NCBI GenBank assembly: GCA_036389375.1
Contig: DASVQA010000209.1
Span: forward strand, 1 to 6,073
DNA length: 6,073 bases
Origin: QHXQ01 sp036389375
Lineage (GTDB): Bacteria > Acidobacteriota > Blastocatellia > Pyrinomonadales > Pyrinomonadaceae
Reading direction: 5' to 3'
Part shown: positions 1-5,029 of the stretch, piece after piece
Numbering within the stretch: the first letter of the stretch is position 1
How the letters are laid out: every line of letters starts with the position of its first letter
Notes under the pieces: generated by a model
Database searches by the model: none
What the model saw: only the letters and a program-made list of their open reading frames with translations
What the model was told of the DNA's origin: nothing
Program-made: the position numbers and the translations under genes

Positions 1-3
1 AAC

Positions 4-39
4 AACGCCCGACCGATCTACACAGATCGGTCGGGCGTT
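4..39 (-). terminator. Hairpin terminator after frr
   Basis: A perfect 16-bp inverted repeat (arms 4-19 and 24-39) encloses a 4-base loop. It lies 22 bp beyond the frr stop codon. Read on the minus strand, the GC-rich stem ends in GTTGTT, so the U-tract is short and interrupted. It is the natural end of the rplM-to-frr transcript. The stem is symmetrical, so it could also stop transcripts entering from the left. Confidence 0.85.
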
Positions 40-61
40 ACTGTCTTTGACTTGCGCGGTG

Positions 62-622
62 TTAGACGCTCATCAACTCCTGCTCTTTGTTCTTGGCCAA
101 TTCGTCAATCTTGCCAATGAAGGTGTTGGTGAGTTTCTGTATCTCGTCCAGCGCGTCGCGCTCGGCGTCCTCAGAGATCGTTTTGTCCTTGAGCAGCTTC
201 TTGAGCCGGTCGTTGGCGTCGCGCCGGACGTTGCGCACGGCCGTGCGATGTTCTTCCGCGAACTCGTGTACCTGCTTGGCCAACTGGCGGCGGCGCTCCT
301 CGGTCAGCGGCGGAATCGGCACGCGGATCAGCTTGCCGTCGTTCGACGGGTTCAGACCCAGATCGGCGGCGCGGATCGCTTTCTCAATCGCGCCAAGCTG
401 CGTTTGATCCCAGGGCTGCACCGTGATCATTTGCGGTTCGGGTACATGAATCGAAGCCATCTGGCTGAGCGGCGTGGGCGTGCCGTAGTAATCAACCTGC
501 ACGGGATCGAGCAGGCTCACGGTCGCGCGCCCCGTCCGCACGGTCGCCAACTTCCGGCGCAGGTCTTCGACCGCGCCATCCATGCGCGGCCGCGTATCTT
601 TGATGACATCTTTCTCAGACAT
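62..622 (-). CDS. frr: Ribosome recycling factor (RRF)
   Basis: RRF works with EF-G in the cytoplasm to split the post-termination ribosome so that its subunits can be reused. The 186-residue product matches the usual length of about 185. The family pattern runs along its whole length: an N-terminal helix with VRTGRATVSLLD (28-39), the domain II segment YYGTPTPLSQMASI (45-58), NPSNDGKLIRVPIPPLTEERR (91-111, only its start and end matter here), and the C-terminal helical segment VRNVRRDANDRLKK (129-142). The ATG start at 622 is preceded by GGAG (629-632) at a 6-base spacing. This is the last gene of the operon, 88 bp after pyrH and just before a strong hairpin. frr following pyrH is a widespread bacterial arrangement. 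I see no missing or altered region. Confidence 0.98.
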   Translation of the reverse strand: MSEKDVIKDTRPRMDGAVEDLRRKLATVRTGRATVSLLDPVQVDYYGTPTPLSQMASIHVPEPQMITVQPWDQTQLGAIEKAIRAADLGLNPSNDGKLIRVPIPPLTEERRRQLAKQVHEFAEEHRTAVRNVRRDANDRLKKLLKDKTISEDAERDALDEIQKLTNTFIGKIDELAKNKEQELMSV

Positions 623-661
623 AACAAACTCCGTGCTCGGTGACAGTTGAGCTAAAGTGAC

Positions 662-690
662 AGGATAATGCCAAGTTTTACGCTTGTCAC
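662..690 (-). promoter_or_regulatory. Possible internal promoter for frr
   Basis: In the pyrH-frr spacer the minus strand reads GTGACA (685-690), a 17-base gap, then TATCCT (662-667). These match the sigma-70 consensus at 5 of 6 and 4 of 6 positions. A start a few bases downstream would leave a leader of about 35 bases before frr. The same spacer also has GGTGAC (639-644) facing GTCACC (686-691), so part of the match may simply reflect a small inverted repeat. This is a weak call based on motif and position only. Confidence 0.3.
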
Positions 691-710
691 CTGCCTGCGG
701 CGGCCGTCCG

Positions 711-1475
711 TTAAGACTTGTCCGGCTGCTCCATGCAGACCTTCGTGCCGATGCCCTCGACGCCCATGACGACGCGCATGATGTTGCCGGGCTGGAGCAT
801 ATTGAAGACGACGATGGGCAGGCGATTATCCATGCAGAGCGAGATGGCGGAGGCGTCCATCACTTGCAGGCGCTGTTCGAGCACCTCTTGATAAGTGATG
901 GCGTCGTAGCGCGTCGCCGTCGGGTCTTTAACCGGATCGGCCGAATAGATGCCTTCAACCTTCGTCGCTTTCAGAATCACTTCCGCTTTGATCTCAAGTG
1001 CGCGCAGCGCGGCGGCCGAATCGGTCGTGAAATAAGGGTTGCCCGTGCCGGCGGCGAAGATCACGAGCCGCCCCTTTTCCAGATGCCGAATCGCGCGCCG
1101 CCGGATAAACGGCTCGGCCACTTCCGGGATGTTCAGCGCCGACAGGACGCGCGTGTGCGCGCCCGCTTTCTCAAGCGCATCCTGCAACACGACCGCGTTC
1201 ATCAAGGTGGCCAGCATCCCGATGTAATCGGCCGACGAGCGATCCATGCCGCCCGCACTCTTCGACACGCCGCGAAAGATGTTGCCGCCGCCGACAACGA
1301 TGGCTAACTCGACGCCGAGCGCATGCACGGCCTTGATCTCTTCCGCCACCGCGCGCGCTACTTCCACGTCCACGCCGTAGTTCTGCGCGCCCATCAGGGC
1401 CTCGCCCGACAGCTTCAACATCACGCGCCGGTAGGCGGGCGCGCGGCGGTCTGCGATCTGTGCTTCAGCCATCAT
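711..1475 (-). CDS. pyrH: UMP kinase
   Basis: This enzyme phosphorylates UMP to UDP with ATP, a step in pyrimidine nucleotide synthesis. It belongs to the amino acid kinase fold, not the eukaryotic-type UMP/CMP kinases. Numbered from the upstream TTG (1478), visible motifs are VMLKLSGEALMG (19-30, phosphate-binding strand and loop), VVGGGNIFRG (61-70), DRSSADYIGMLATLMN (79-94), AAGTGNPYFTTDSAAALRA (142-160) and KATKVEGIYSADP (170-182). The length of about 254 slightly exceeds the usual 235-245 because of an N-terminal extension of about 15 residues. The start is uncertain: TTG (1478), ATG (1475) and ATG (1472) follow one another in frame. I chose 1475. No clear Shine-Dalgarno sequence precedes any of them; the upstream bases are part of, or adjacent to, a repeat-derived hairpin. 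The gene lies between tsf and frr, its common place. Confidence 0.97.
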   Translation of the reverse strand: MMAEAQIADRRAPAYRRVMLKLSGEALMGAQNYGVDVEVARAVAEEIKAVHALGVELAIVVGGGNIFRGVSKSAGGMDRSSADYIGMLATLMNAVVLQDALEKAGAHTRVLSALNIPEVAEPFIRRRAIRHLEKGRLVIFAAGTGNPYFTTDSAAALRALEIKAEVILKATKVEGIYSADPVKDPTATRYDAITYQEVLEQRLQVMDASAISLCMDNRLPIVVFNMLQPGNIMRVVMGVEGIGTKVCMEQPDKS

Positions 1476-1490
1476 CAATTTGGATCAGGC

Positions 1491-1555
1491 GTCCAGCGAG
1501 TCCAGCGAGTCCAGCGAGTCAACAGCAGTTGGCTGACTCTCTGGACTCTGGACTG
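1491..1555. repeat. Tandem 9-mers and 7-mers forming a long imperfect hairpin
   Basis: The tsf-pyrH spacer holds three exact direct copies of GTCCAGCGA (1491-1517) followed by GTC, and two exact copies of CTCTGGA (1539-1552) followed by CTG. The two blocks are nearly complementary. Arm 1500-1520 pairs with arm 1535-1553 in about 19 base pairs, with one mismatch and a two-base bulge, around a 14-base loop. On the minus strand this structure would form in the mRNA just after tsf and before the pyrH start. No U-tract follows, so it does not look like a simple terminator. Function is unknown. Confidence 0.85.
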
Positions 1556-1558
1556 AGT

Positions 1559-2230
1559 TTATTGATCGCCGCCGGCGAGCGCCGCGACCTCGCTGCCGAA
1601 ATCGTCCGCCCGCTTCTCCAAGCCTTCACCCATTTTGTAGCGGGCGAAGCGGCGCACGGAGAGGCGCTCGCCAGTGGCCGCGATCTTTTCGTTCAGCAGA
1701 TCGTTGATGGTCTTGGCCGGGTCTTTGACGAACGGCTGGTCGAGCAGCACCGTCTCCTCGTAGAACTTGTTGAGCCGGCCTTCGACGATCTTATCGAGCA
1801 CCTGTTCGGGCTTGTTCGCGTTCTTCGGATCGTTTTTGGCCTGTGCGCGGGCGATCTCGCGCTCCTTGTCGAGCGCGTCCGCCGGCACGTCCGTGCGCGC
1901 GACGTAGCGCGGCTCGGCCGCCGCGATGTGCATGGCTATGTCTTTGACGAGTTGTTGAAACTCATCCGTGCGCGCAACGAAATCTGTCTCGCAGTTGACT
2001 TCGACCAGCACGCCGACCTTGCCGCCCATATGGATGTAAGAGCCGACCGCGCCCTCGGCCGCGATCCGCCCTTCCTTCTTCTTGGCCGAAGCCAGCCCGC
2101 GCTTACGCAGGATTTCAATGGCCTGCTCCTCGTTGCCGCTCGATTCATTCAGCGCGTTCTTACACTCCATCATCCCCGCGCCCGTCTTCTCGCGCAGCGC
2201 CTTCACCGCCGCCGCCGTAATCTCTGCCAT
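1559..2230 (-). CDS. tsf: Elongation factor Ts (EF-Ts)
   Basis: EF-Ts is the nucleotide exchange factor that removes GDP from EF-Tu during translation. The N-terminal UBA-like domain (about 1-50) has the family motif EKTGAGMMECKNAL (14-27) and the turn RKRGLASAKKK (42-52). The EF-Tu-contacting motif is present as VNCETDFVAR (78-87); the Asp-Phe pair at 83-84 is the part that intrudes into the nucleotide-binding region of EF-Tu. A helical segment (about 115-150) and QPFVKDPAKTINDLL (165-179) follow. At 223 residues it is shorter than the E. coli protein (283) and nearer the compact forms found in many other phyla. The ATG start at 2230 has AGGGAG (2237-2242) 6 bases upstream. The gene follows rpsB in the classic pair, but the spacer of 189 bp is long. 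Confidence 0.98.
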   Translation of the reverse strand: MAEITAAAVKALREKTGAGMMECKNALNESSGNEEQAIEILRKRGLASAKKKEGRIAAEGAVGSYIHMGGKVGVLVEVNCETDFVARTDEFQQLVKDIAMHIAAAEPRYVARTDVPADALDKEREIARAQAKNDPKNANKPEQVLDKIVEGRLNKFYEETVLLDQPFVKDPAKTINDLLNEKIAATGERLSVRRFARYKMGEGLEKRADDFGSEVAALAGGDQ

Positions 2231-2254
2231 GATATTCTCCCTAAAAACTAAGTG

Positions 2255-2320
2255 GTCAGTAATCAGTAGTCGGTAGCAATAGAGTTTGATGCGAACTACA
2301 GCCTACAGCCTACTTGCTAC
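2255..2320. repeat. Degenerate heptamer repeats in the rpsB-tsf spacer
   Basis: The sequence moves in 7-base steps: GTCAGTA (2255-2261), ATCAGTA (2262-2268) and GTCGGTA (2269-2275), then after a break CTACAGC (2296-2302), CTACAGC (2303-2309), CTACTTG (2310-2316) and CTAC. The blocks lie in opposite sense. GTAGCAA (2273-2279) is the exact reverse complement of TTGCTAC (2314-2320), so the region can fold with a 34-base loop. The pattern resembles the short tandemly repeated heptamers known from some bacterial intergenic regions. It lies 25 bp or more upstream of the tsf start, so the tsf ribosome binding site itself is outside it. Confidence 0.75.
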
Positions 2321-2419
2321 TCAAAAAATTGCGCAGCCCCGGCGGGTTCTGACCGCGTGGCTGCGCTCGCCGAATGATTGAAAAGCCAGAACTGTCGCTT
2401 GCTCGTGTCCGCGCGCGAC
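2321..2419. other. Unexplained part of the rpsB-tsf spacer
   Basis: This stretch follows the rpsB stop codon. I see no gene, strong hairpin with a U-tract, or consensus promoter. It contains a short A-run (2323-2328) that reads TTTTTT on the minus strand, and it is otherwise ordinary GC-rich sequence. With the heptamer block it makes the longest spacer within the operon. Confidence 0.5.
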
Positions 2420-3520
2420 CTACTTGGCCGCGCCGACCGACTCCGCGCCCTTCTCCTGCTCGGCATCGCGGGCCGGGCGTAGTTCGCTTGCGTCCGTGCC
2501 GCCGCCCGTCGCGCCGCGCACGGGCGCACCCGTGCCGACCTGTTCGTGATCGCCCGTCGCATCGGGCTGCTGGCCCGTCGTGCCAAAACCCTGCCGGCCC
2601 GGCACGGAGACCTGCGTCTCGGCGGAAGGCGCGGACGCCTGCATGTCCGTGATGTTCTCGGCCGTGCGACCGGGATCGCGCGCCGTCGTGATGGACGAAG
2701 TATCGTCGCCGCTCGCGCTCCGCTGACGCGGGCGCGCGCCCTGTGCGTCGGTTGCGCCTGCGTCCGTCGTCGTAGTTGTCGCGCCGGCTGCGGCCTGAGC
2801 CTCTTCCGCGCTGGCTTCCGCCTCGCGCGCCTGCATCTGCTGACCTTCAACGACCGCGTCCGCGATGCGCGAGGCAAACAGGCGGACGGCGCGCAGGGCG
2901 TCGTCGTTGCCGGGGATCACGTAGTCGATCCCTTCGGGCGAGCAGTTGGTGTCAACGACGGCGATCACGGGAATGCCGAGGCGATTCGCCTCCGCCACCG
3001 CGATCTCTTCCTTGCGCACATCGATGATAAAGAGTGCGTCGGGCAGGCGCGTCATGTTCTTGATGCCGGAGAGGTTCTTCTCAAGCGTCTCGCGCTCGCG
3101 GTCGAGCTTGATGCGCTCCTTCTTCGTGAGCATCTCGTAGCGCCCGTCGGTCTGCATGGATTCGAGATCGCGCAGGCGCTTAATGGACTTCTGCACGGTC
3201 TGGAAGTTGGTCAAGAGGCCGCCGAGCCAGCGGTGATTGATGTAATACTGATTGGCGCGCGTTGCTTCTTCGCGGATCGCATCCTGCGCCTGCCGCTTTG
3301 TGCCGACGAACAGGATCATGCGCCCGCGATCTTCACCCATCATGCTCGTCACGAAGGCAATGGCGTCGCGGAACATGCGCTGCGTCTTTTGCAGATCAAT
3401 AATGCTGATGCCGTTGCGCTCGCCGAAGATGTAGTCCTTCATCTTCGGATTCCAGCGCCTGACCTGATGGCCGAAGTGAACACCGGCCTCAAGCAATTCT
3501 TTCATCGTAACGGATGCCAA
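2420..3520 (-). CDS. rpsB: Ribosomal protein S2 with a long disordered C-terminal tail
   Basis: S2 binds the 30S subunit, near S1, late in assembly. Residues 1-228 are a standard S2 core: MKELLEAGVHFGHQVRRWNP (6-25), DLQKTQRMF (42-50), ILFVGTKRQAQDAI (69-82), YINHRWLGGLLTNFQT (93-108), PDALFIIDVRKEEIAVAEA (160-178) and DTNCSPEGIDYVIPGNDDA (190-208). Residues 229-366 form a tail of about 136 residues rich in Ala, Thr, Gly, Ser, Gln, Glu and Asp, with no recognisable domain and probably disordered. The whole protein is 366 residues against 241 in E. coli. The start is a TTG at 3520: a perfect AGGAGG (3528-3533) lies 7 bases upstream, while the first ATG (3505) would be 22 bases away and would remove conserved N-terminal residues. 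The gene follows rpsI after a repeat-bearing 167-bp spacer and precedes tsf. Confidence 0.97.
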   Translation of the reverse strand: MASVTMKELLEAGVHFGHQVRRWNPKMKDYIFGERNGISIIDLQKTQRMFRDAIAFVTSMMGEDRGRMILFVGTKRQAQDAIREEATRANQYYINHRWLGGLLTNFQTVQKSIKRLRDLESMQTDGRYEMLTKKERIKLDRERETLEKNLSGIKNMTRLPDALFIIDVRKEEIAVAEANRLGIPVIAVVDTNCSPEGIDYVIPGNDDALRAVRLFASRIADAVVEGQQMQAREAEASAEEAQAAAGATTTTTDAGATDAQGARPRQRSASGDDTSSITTARDPGRTAENITDMQASAPSAETQVSVPGRQGFGTTGQQPDATGDHEQVGTGAPVRGATGGGTDASELRPARDAEQEKGAESVGAAK

Positions 3521-3527
3521 ACTAAAA

Positions 3528-3533
3528 CCTCCT
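3528..3533 (-). promoter_or_regulatory. Shine-Dalgarno site fixing the rpsB TTG start
   Basis: The minus strand reads AGGAGG, a full match to the anti-Shine-Dalgarno core, with 7 bases before TTG (3520-3518). No other start codon lies within normal distance, so this decides the start of rpsB. Confidence 0.85.
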
Positions 3534-3612
3534 CAGTTGATTGGTTTATGTACTCGCCGTGCCCGTGCAAGCCCCCGCGCGCGGAAGCAACCAACCCGGA
3601 CGACGACAATGG

Positions 3613-3684
3613 ATTGACGACAGTGACGGGAAAAGTGACGAGTTAGGACAAGTGGGTTTGCTCCGCCCTCGTCCCTCGTCACTG
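3613..3684. repeat. Degenerate heptamers and inverted repeats in the rpsI-rpsB spacer
   Basis: On the plus strand TCCGCCC (3662-3668), TCGTCCC (3669-3675) and TCGTCAC (3676-3682) form an exact 7-base register. AGTGACGAG (3634-3642) is the perfect reverse complement of CTCGTCACT (3675-3683), and CAGTGAC (3621-3627) is the reverse complement of GTCACTG (3678-3684), so two alternative stems compete for the same right-hand arm. On the minus strand the block begins directly after the rpsI stop codon. A T-run follows it on the plus strand (3685-3689), but no plus-strand gene reads into it, so a plus-strand terminator role is unlikely. Confidence 0.65.
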
Positions 3685-3687
3685 TTT

Positions 3688-4080
3688 TTAACGTTTCGAG
3701 AACTGGAAGCGCTTGCGTGCGCCCTTCTGACCGTACTTCTTGCGCTCTTTGATGCGCGGGTCGCGCGTGACCAGCCCGGCCTGCTTGAGCGCAGGGCGCA
3801 GGTCGGCGTTGAACTCCATCAGCGCGCGGGTGATGCCATGCCGCACTGCGCCGGCTTGCCCGGCGGGGCCGCCGCCCGCGACGTTGACGAGGATGTCGAA
3901 CTTCGCCCCCGTCTCGGTCAACTGCAAGGGCTGGCGAATGATCATGCGCAGCGCCTCGTTCGGGAAGTACTGGTCAAACGCCTTGCGGTTGATGACGATC
4001 TCGCCTGTGCCGGGGCGCAAATAGACGCGCGCCGTCGAGGTCTTGCGCCGGCCCGTTCCGTAATACTGTGTCTCAGCCAC
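3688..4080 (-). CDS. rpsI: Ribosomal protein S9
   Basis: S9 is a 30S head protein whose C-terminal tail reaches toward the P-site tRNA. The 130-residue length matches the family. Motifs seen are YYGTGRRKTSTARVYL (6-21), VNVAGGGPAGQAGAVRHGI (66-83 region), LVTRDPRIKERKKYG (103-117) and the invariant basic end RFQFSKR (124-130). The terminal Lys-Arg pair that contacts tRNA is intact. The start is GTG (4080-4078). AAGGA (4090-4094) lies 9 bases upstream and is a reasonable binding site; a second AAAGGA lies too close. No upstream in-frame ATG is better placed. The gene follows rplM by 44 bp, the near-universal bacterial L13-S9 pair. Confidence 0.98.
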   Translation of the reverse strand: MAETQYYGTGRRKTSTARVYLRPGTGEIVINRKAFDQYFPNEALRMIIRQPLQLTETGAKFDILVNVAGGGPAGQAGAVRHGITRALMEFNADLRPALKQAGLVTRDPRIKERKKYGQKGARKRFQFSKR

Positions 4081-4124
4081 GATCCTTTATCCTTAATTTC
4101 TATTCGGAGGGTTGCAAAAATCGG

Positions 4125-4577
4125 TTACGCCCGCGCGTTCGTTCTAAGCTCAAGCGCCTGCGGTTGCTGCGCCGAGTGCGGATGCTCCGCGCCGCCGTAA
4201 ACTTTCAGCTTCTTCGCCATCGCCCGCCCCAGTTTGTTCTTCGGCAACATGCCTTTGACCGCCAACTCGATGACGCGCTCGGGGTGCTTGGCGAACTGAT
4301 CCTTGACGGAGATTTCGCGCAAGCCACCGGGATAGAGCGTGTGCCAGCGATAGACTTTCTGTTCCGTCTTCGAGCCTTTGAAGACGGCCGCACGGGCGTT
4401 GATGACGATCACGTGGTCGCCCATGTCCATAAACGGGGTGTAGTCGGGCCGGTTTTTGCCGGTCAGGATGCGCGCCACTTCGGTGGCCAAACGCCCCACC
4501 GTCTGCCCCGCTGCGTCCACGATGTACCACTTGCGTTTATCAGCAAGCCCCTGCCCGCTGGGAAAGTATGTTGACAT
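4125..4577 (-). CDS. rplM: Ribosomal protein L13
   Basis: L13 is an early-assembling 50S protein that binds 23S rRNA. The product has 150 residues against about 142 in E. coli, and the excess is a C-terminal stretch (about 142-150). Family motifs are KRKWYIVDAAGQTVGRLAT (14-32), ILTGKNRPDYTPFMDMGD (37-54), VINARAAVFKGSK (58-70), KVYRWHTLYPGGL (74-86), VKGMLPKNKLGR (107-118) and LKVYGGAEHPHSAQQP (124-139). The ATG start at 4577 has a modest GAGAG (4584-4588) 6 bases upstream. It is the first gene of the operon, and a consensus-like promoter lies just ahead of it, with a leader of only about 35 bases. That leaves little room for a long regulatory leader from this promoter. Confidence 0.98.
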   Translation of the reverse strand: MSTYFPSGQGLADKRKWYIVDAAGQTVGRLATEVARILTGKNRPDYTPFMDMGDHVIVINARAAVFKGSKTEQKVYRWHTLYPGGLREISVKDQFAKHPERVIELAVKGMLPKNKLGRAMAKKLKVYGGAEHPHSAQQPQALELRTNARA

Positions 4578-4619
4578 AGATAACTCTCACTAAAATTAGC
4601 GTTTAGAACGCGAACGGCT

Positions 4620-4649
4620 AGAATACTGAAGCCTGCGGAATGTTGTCAA
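4620..4649 (-). promoter_or_regulatory. Promoter of the rplM operon
   Basis: The minus strand carries a perfect -35 box TTGACA (4644-4649), an 18-base gap, and a -10-like TATTCT (4620-4625; 4 of 6 consensus bases). The expected transcription start near 4612 gives a leader of about 35 bases to the rplM ATG. Position directly before the first gene of a ribosomal operon supports the call. The weak -10 and the missing upstream AT-rich element leave some doubt. Confidence 0.7.
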
Positions 4650-5012
4650 GGAAGCAGCACGCGCTGGCCCGGCCATCTCTGTCCAGCGGTTTACGCCGGG
4701 CGCGGCTGGCCGTCGGTTTTGGGCGGCGCAGATTTTTCCGCCGTTGCGGGTGGAATCGTGTATCATCCCGCGCGCCTCCTCAAGCGCCAGTAAAGGGGCT
4801 ATGATCGGCCAATACCAACGCGGGGCCCCATCGCTGCCGTCAAGCGGCATCCGAGCCTGACCGCCGCCCGTATATCTCGCACACGAGCGACCGGAGCGAA
4901 ACACAGCGGGGCAACAGCAGCGCACCACAAAGCCGCGCCCGTGCTTCGACCTGTGGGCGGTTCGCTCGGCAAGTTCACCAAACAAGCAGTCTTAACAAAA
5001 CAATTTCCGTTT
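4650..5012. other. Divergent intergenic region between rplM and the globin gene
   Basis: No convincing gene lies in these roughly 360 bases: the open frames that cross it have no family resemblance and no good ribosome binding site. A short GC-rich inverted repeat is present (GCCCGGC 4667-4673 and GCCGGGC 4695-4701). I could not identify a good sigma-70 promoter for the globin gene. TATCAT (4761-4766) and TATATC (4871-4876) on the plus strand resemble -10 boxes but lack partner -35 boxes at proper spacing. Confidence 0.5.
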
Positions 5013-5018
5013 AAGGAG
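5013..5018 (+). promoter_or_regulatory. Ribosome binding site of the globin gene
   Basis: AAGGAG precedes the ATG at 5030 by 11 bases, slightly long. An earlier ATG at 5020 overlaps the site and is in another frame, so 5030 is the only sensible start. Confidence 0.7.
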
Positions 5019-5029
5019 AATGAAAGCTC

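Noticed and set aside
1491..1517. Possible CRISPR repeats (three exact 9-mers)
   Set aside because: The units are directly adjacent with no spacers and far too short for CRISPR repeats.
2230..2419. Promoter for tsf within the rpsB-tsf spacer
   Set aside because: The best pairs, such as TTGAGT followed 18 bases later by TGTAGT on the minus strand, match only 4 of 6 bases in each box and lie inside repeats, so I did not list one.
2317..2877. Arg-rich minus-strand frame overlapping the S2 tail
   Set aside because: It is an alternate frame of the GC-rich tail region. Its composition (Arg, Ala, Pro, Ser) is the usual signature of a shadow frame, and the S2 frame is continuous from the core.
2546..3646. 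Long plus-strand open frame of 366 codons opposite rpsB
   Set aside because: It is antisense to a clear S2 gene, has no family resemblance and no ribosome binding site that stands out; long antisense frames are expected at this GC content.
3685..3689. Plus-strand terminator (stem 3634-3683 plus T-run)
   Set aside because: No plus-strand gene is transcribed toward it; the T-run simply overlaps the end of rpsI. The repeat explanation fits better.
4596..4985. Minus-strand frame of 129 codons upstream of rplM
   Set aside because: It has no recognisable domain or ribosome binding site, and it overlaps the rplM promoter. Composition is that of chance open frame.
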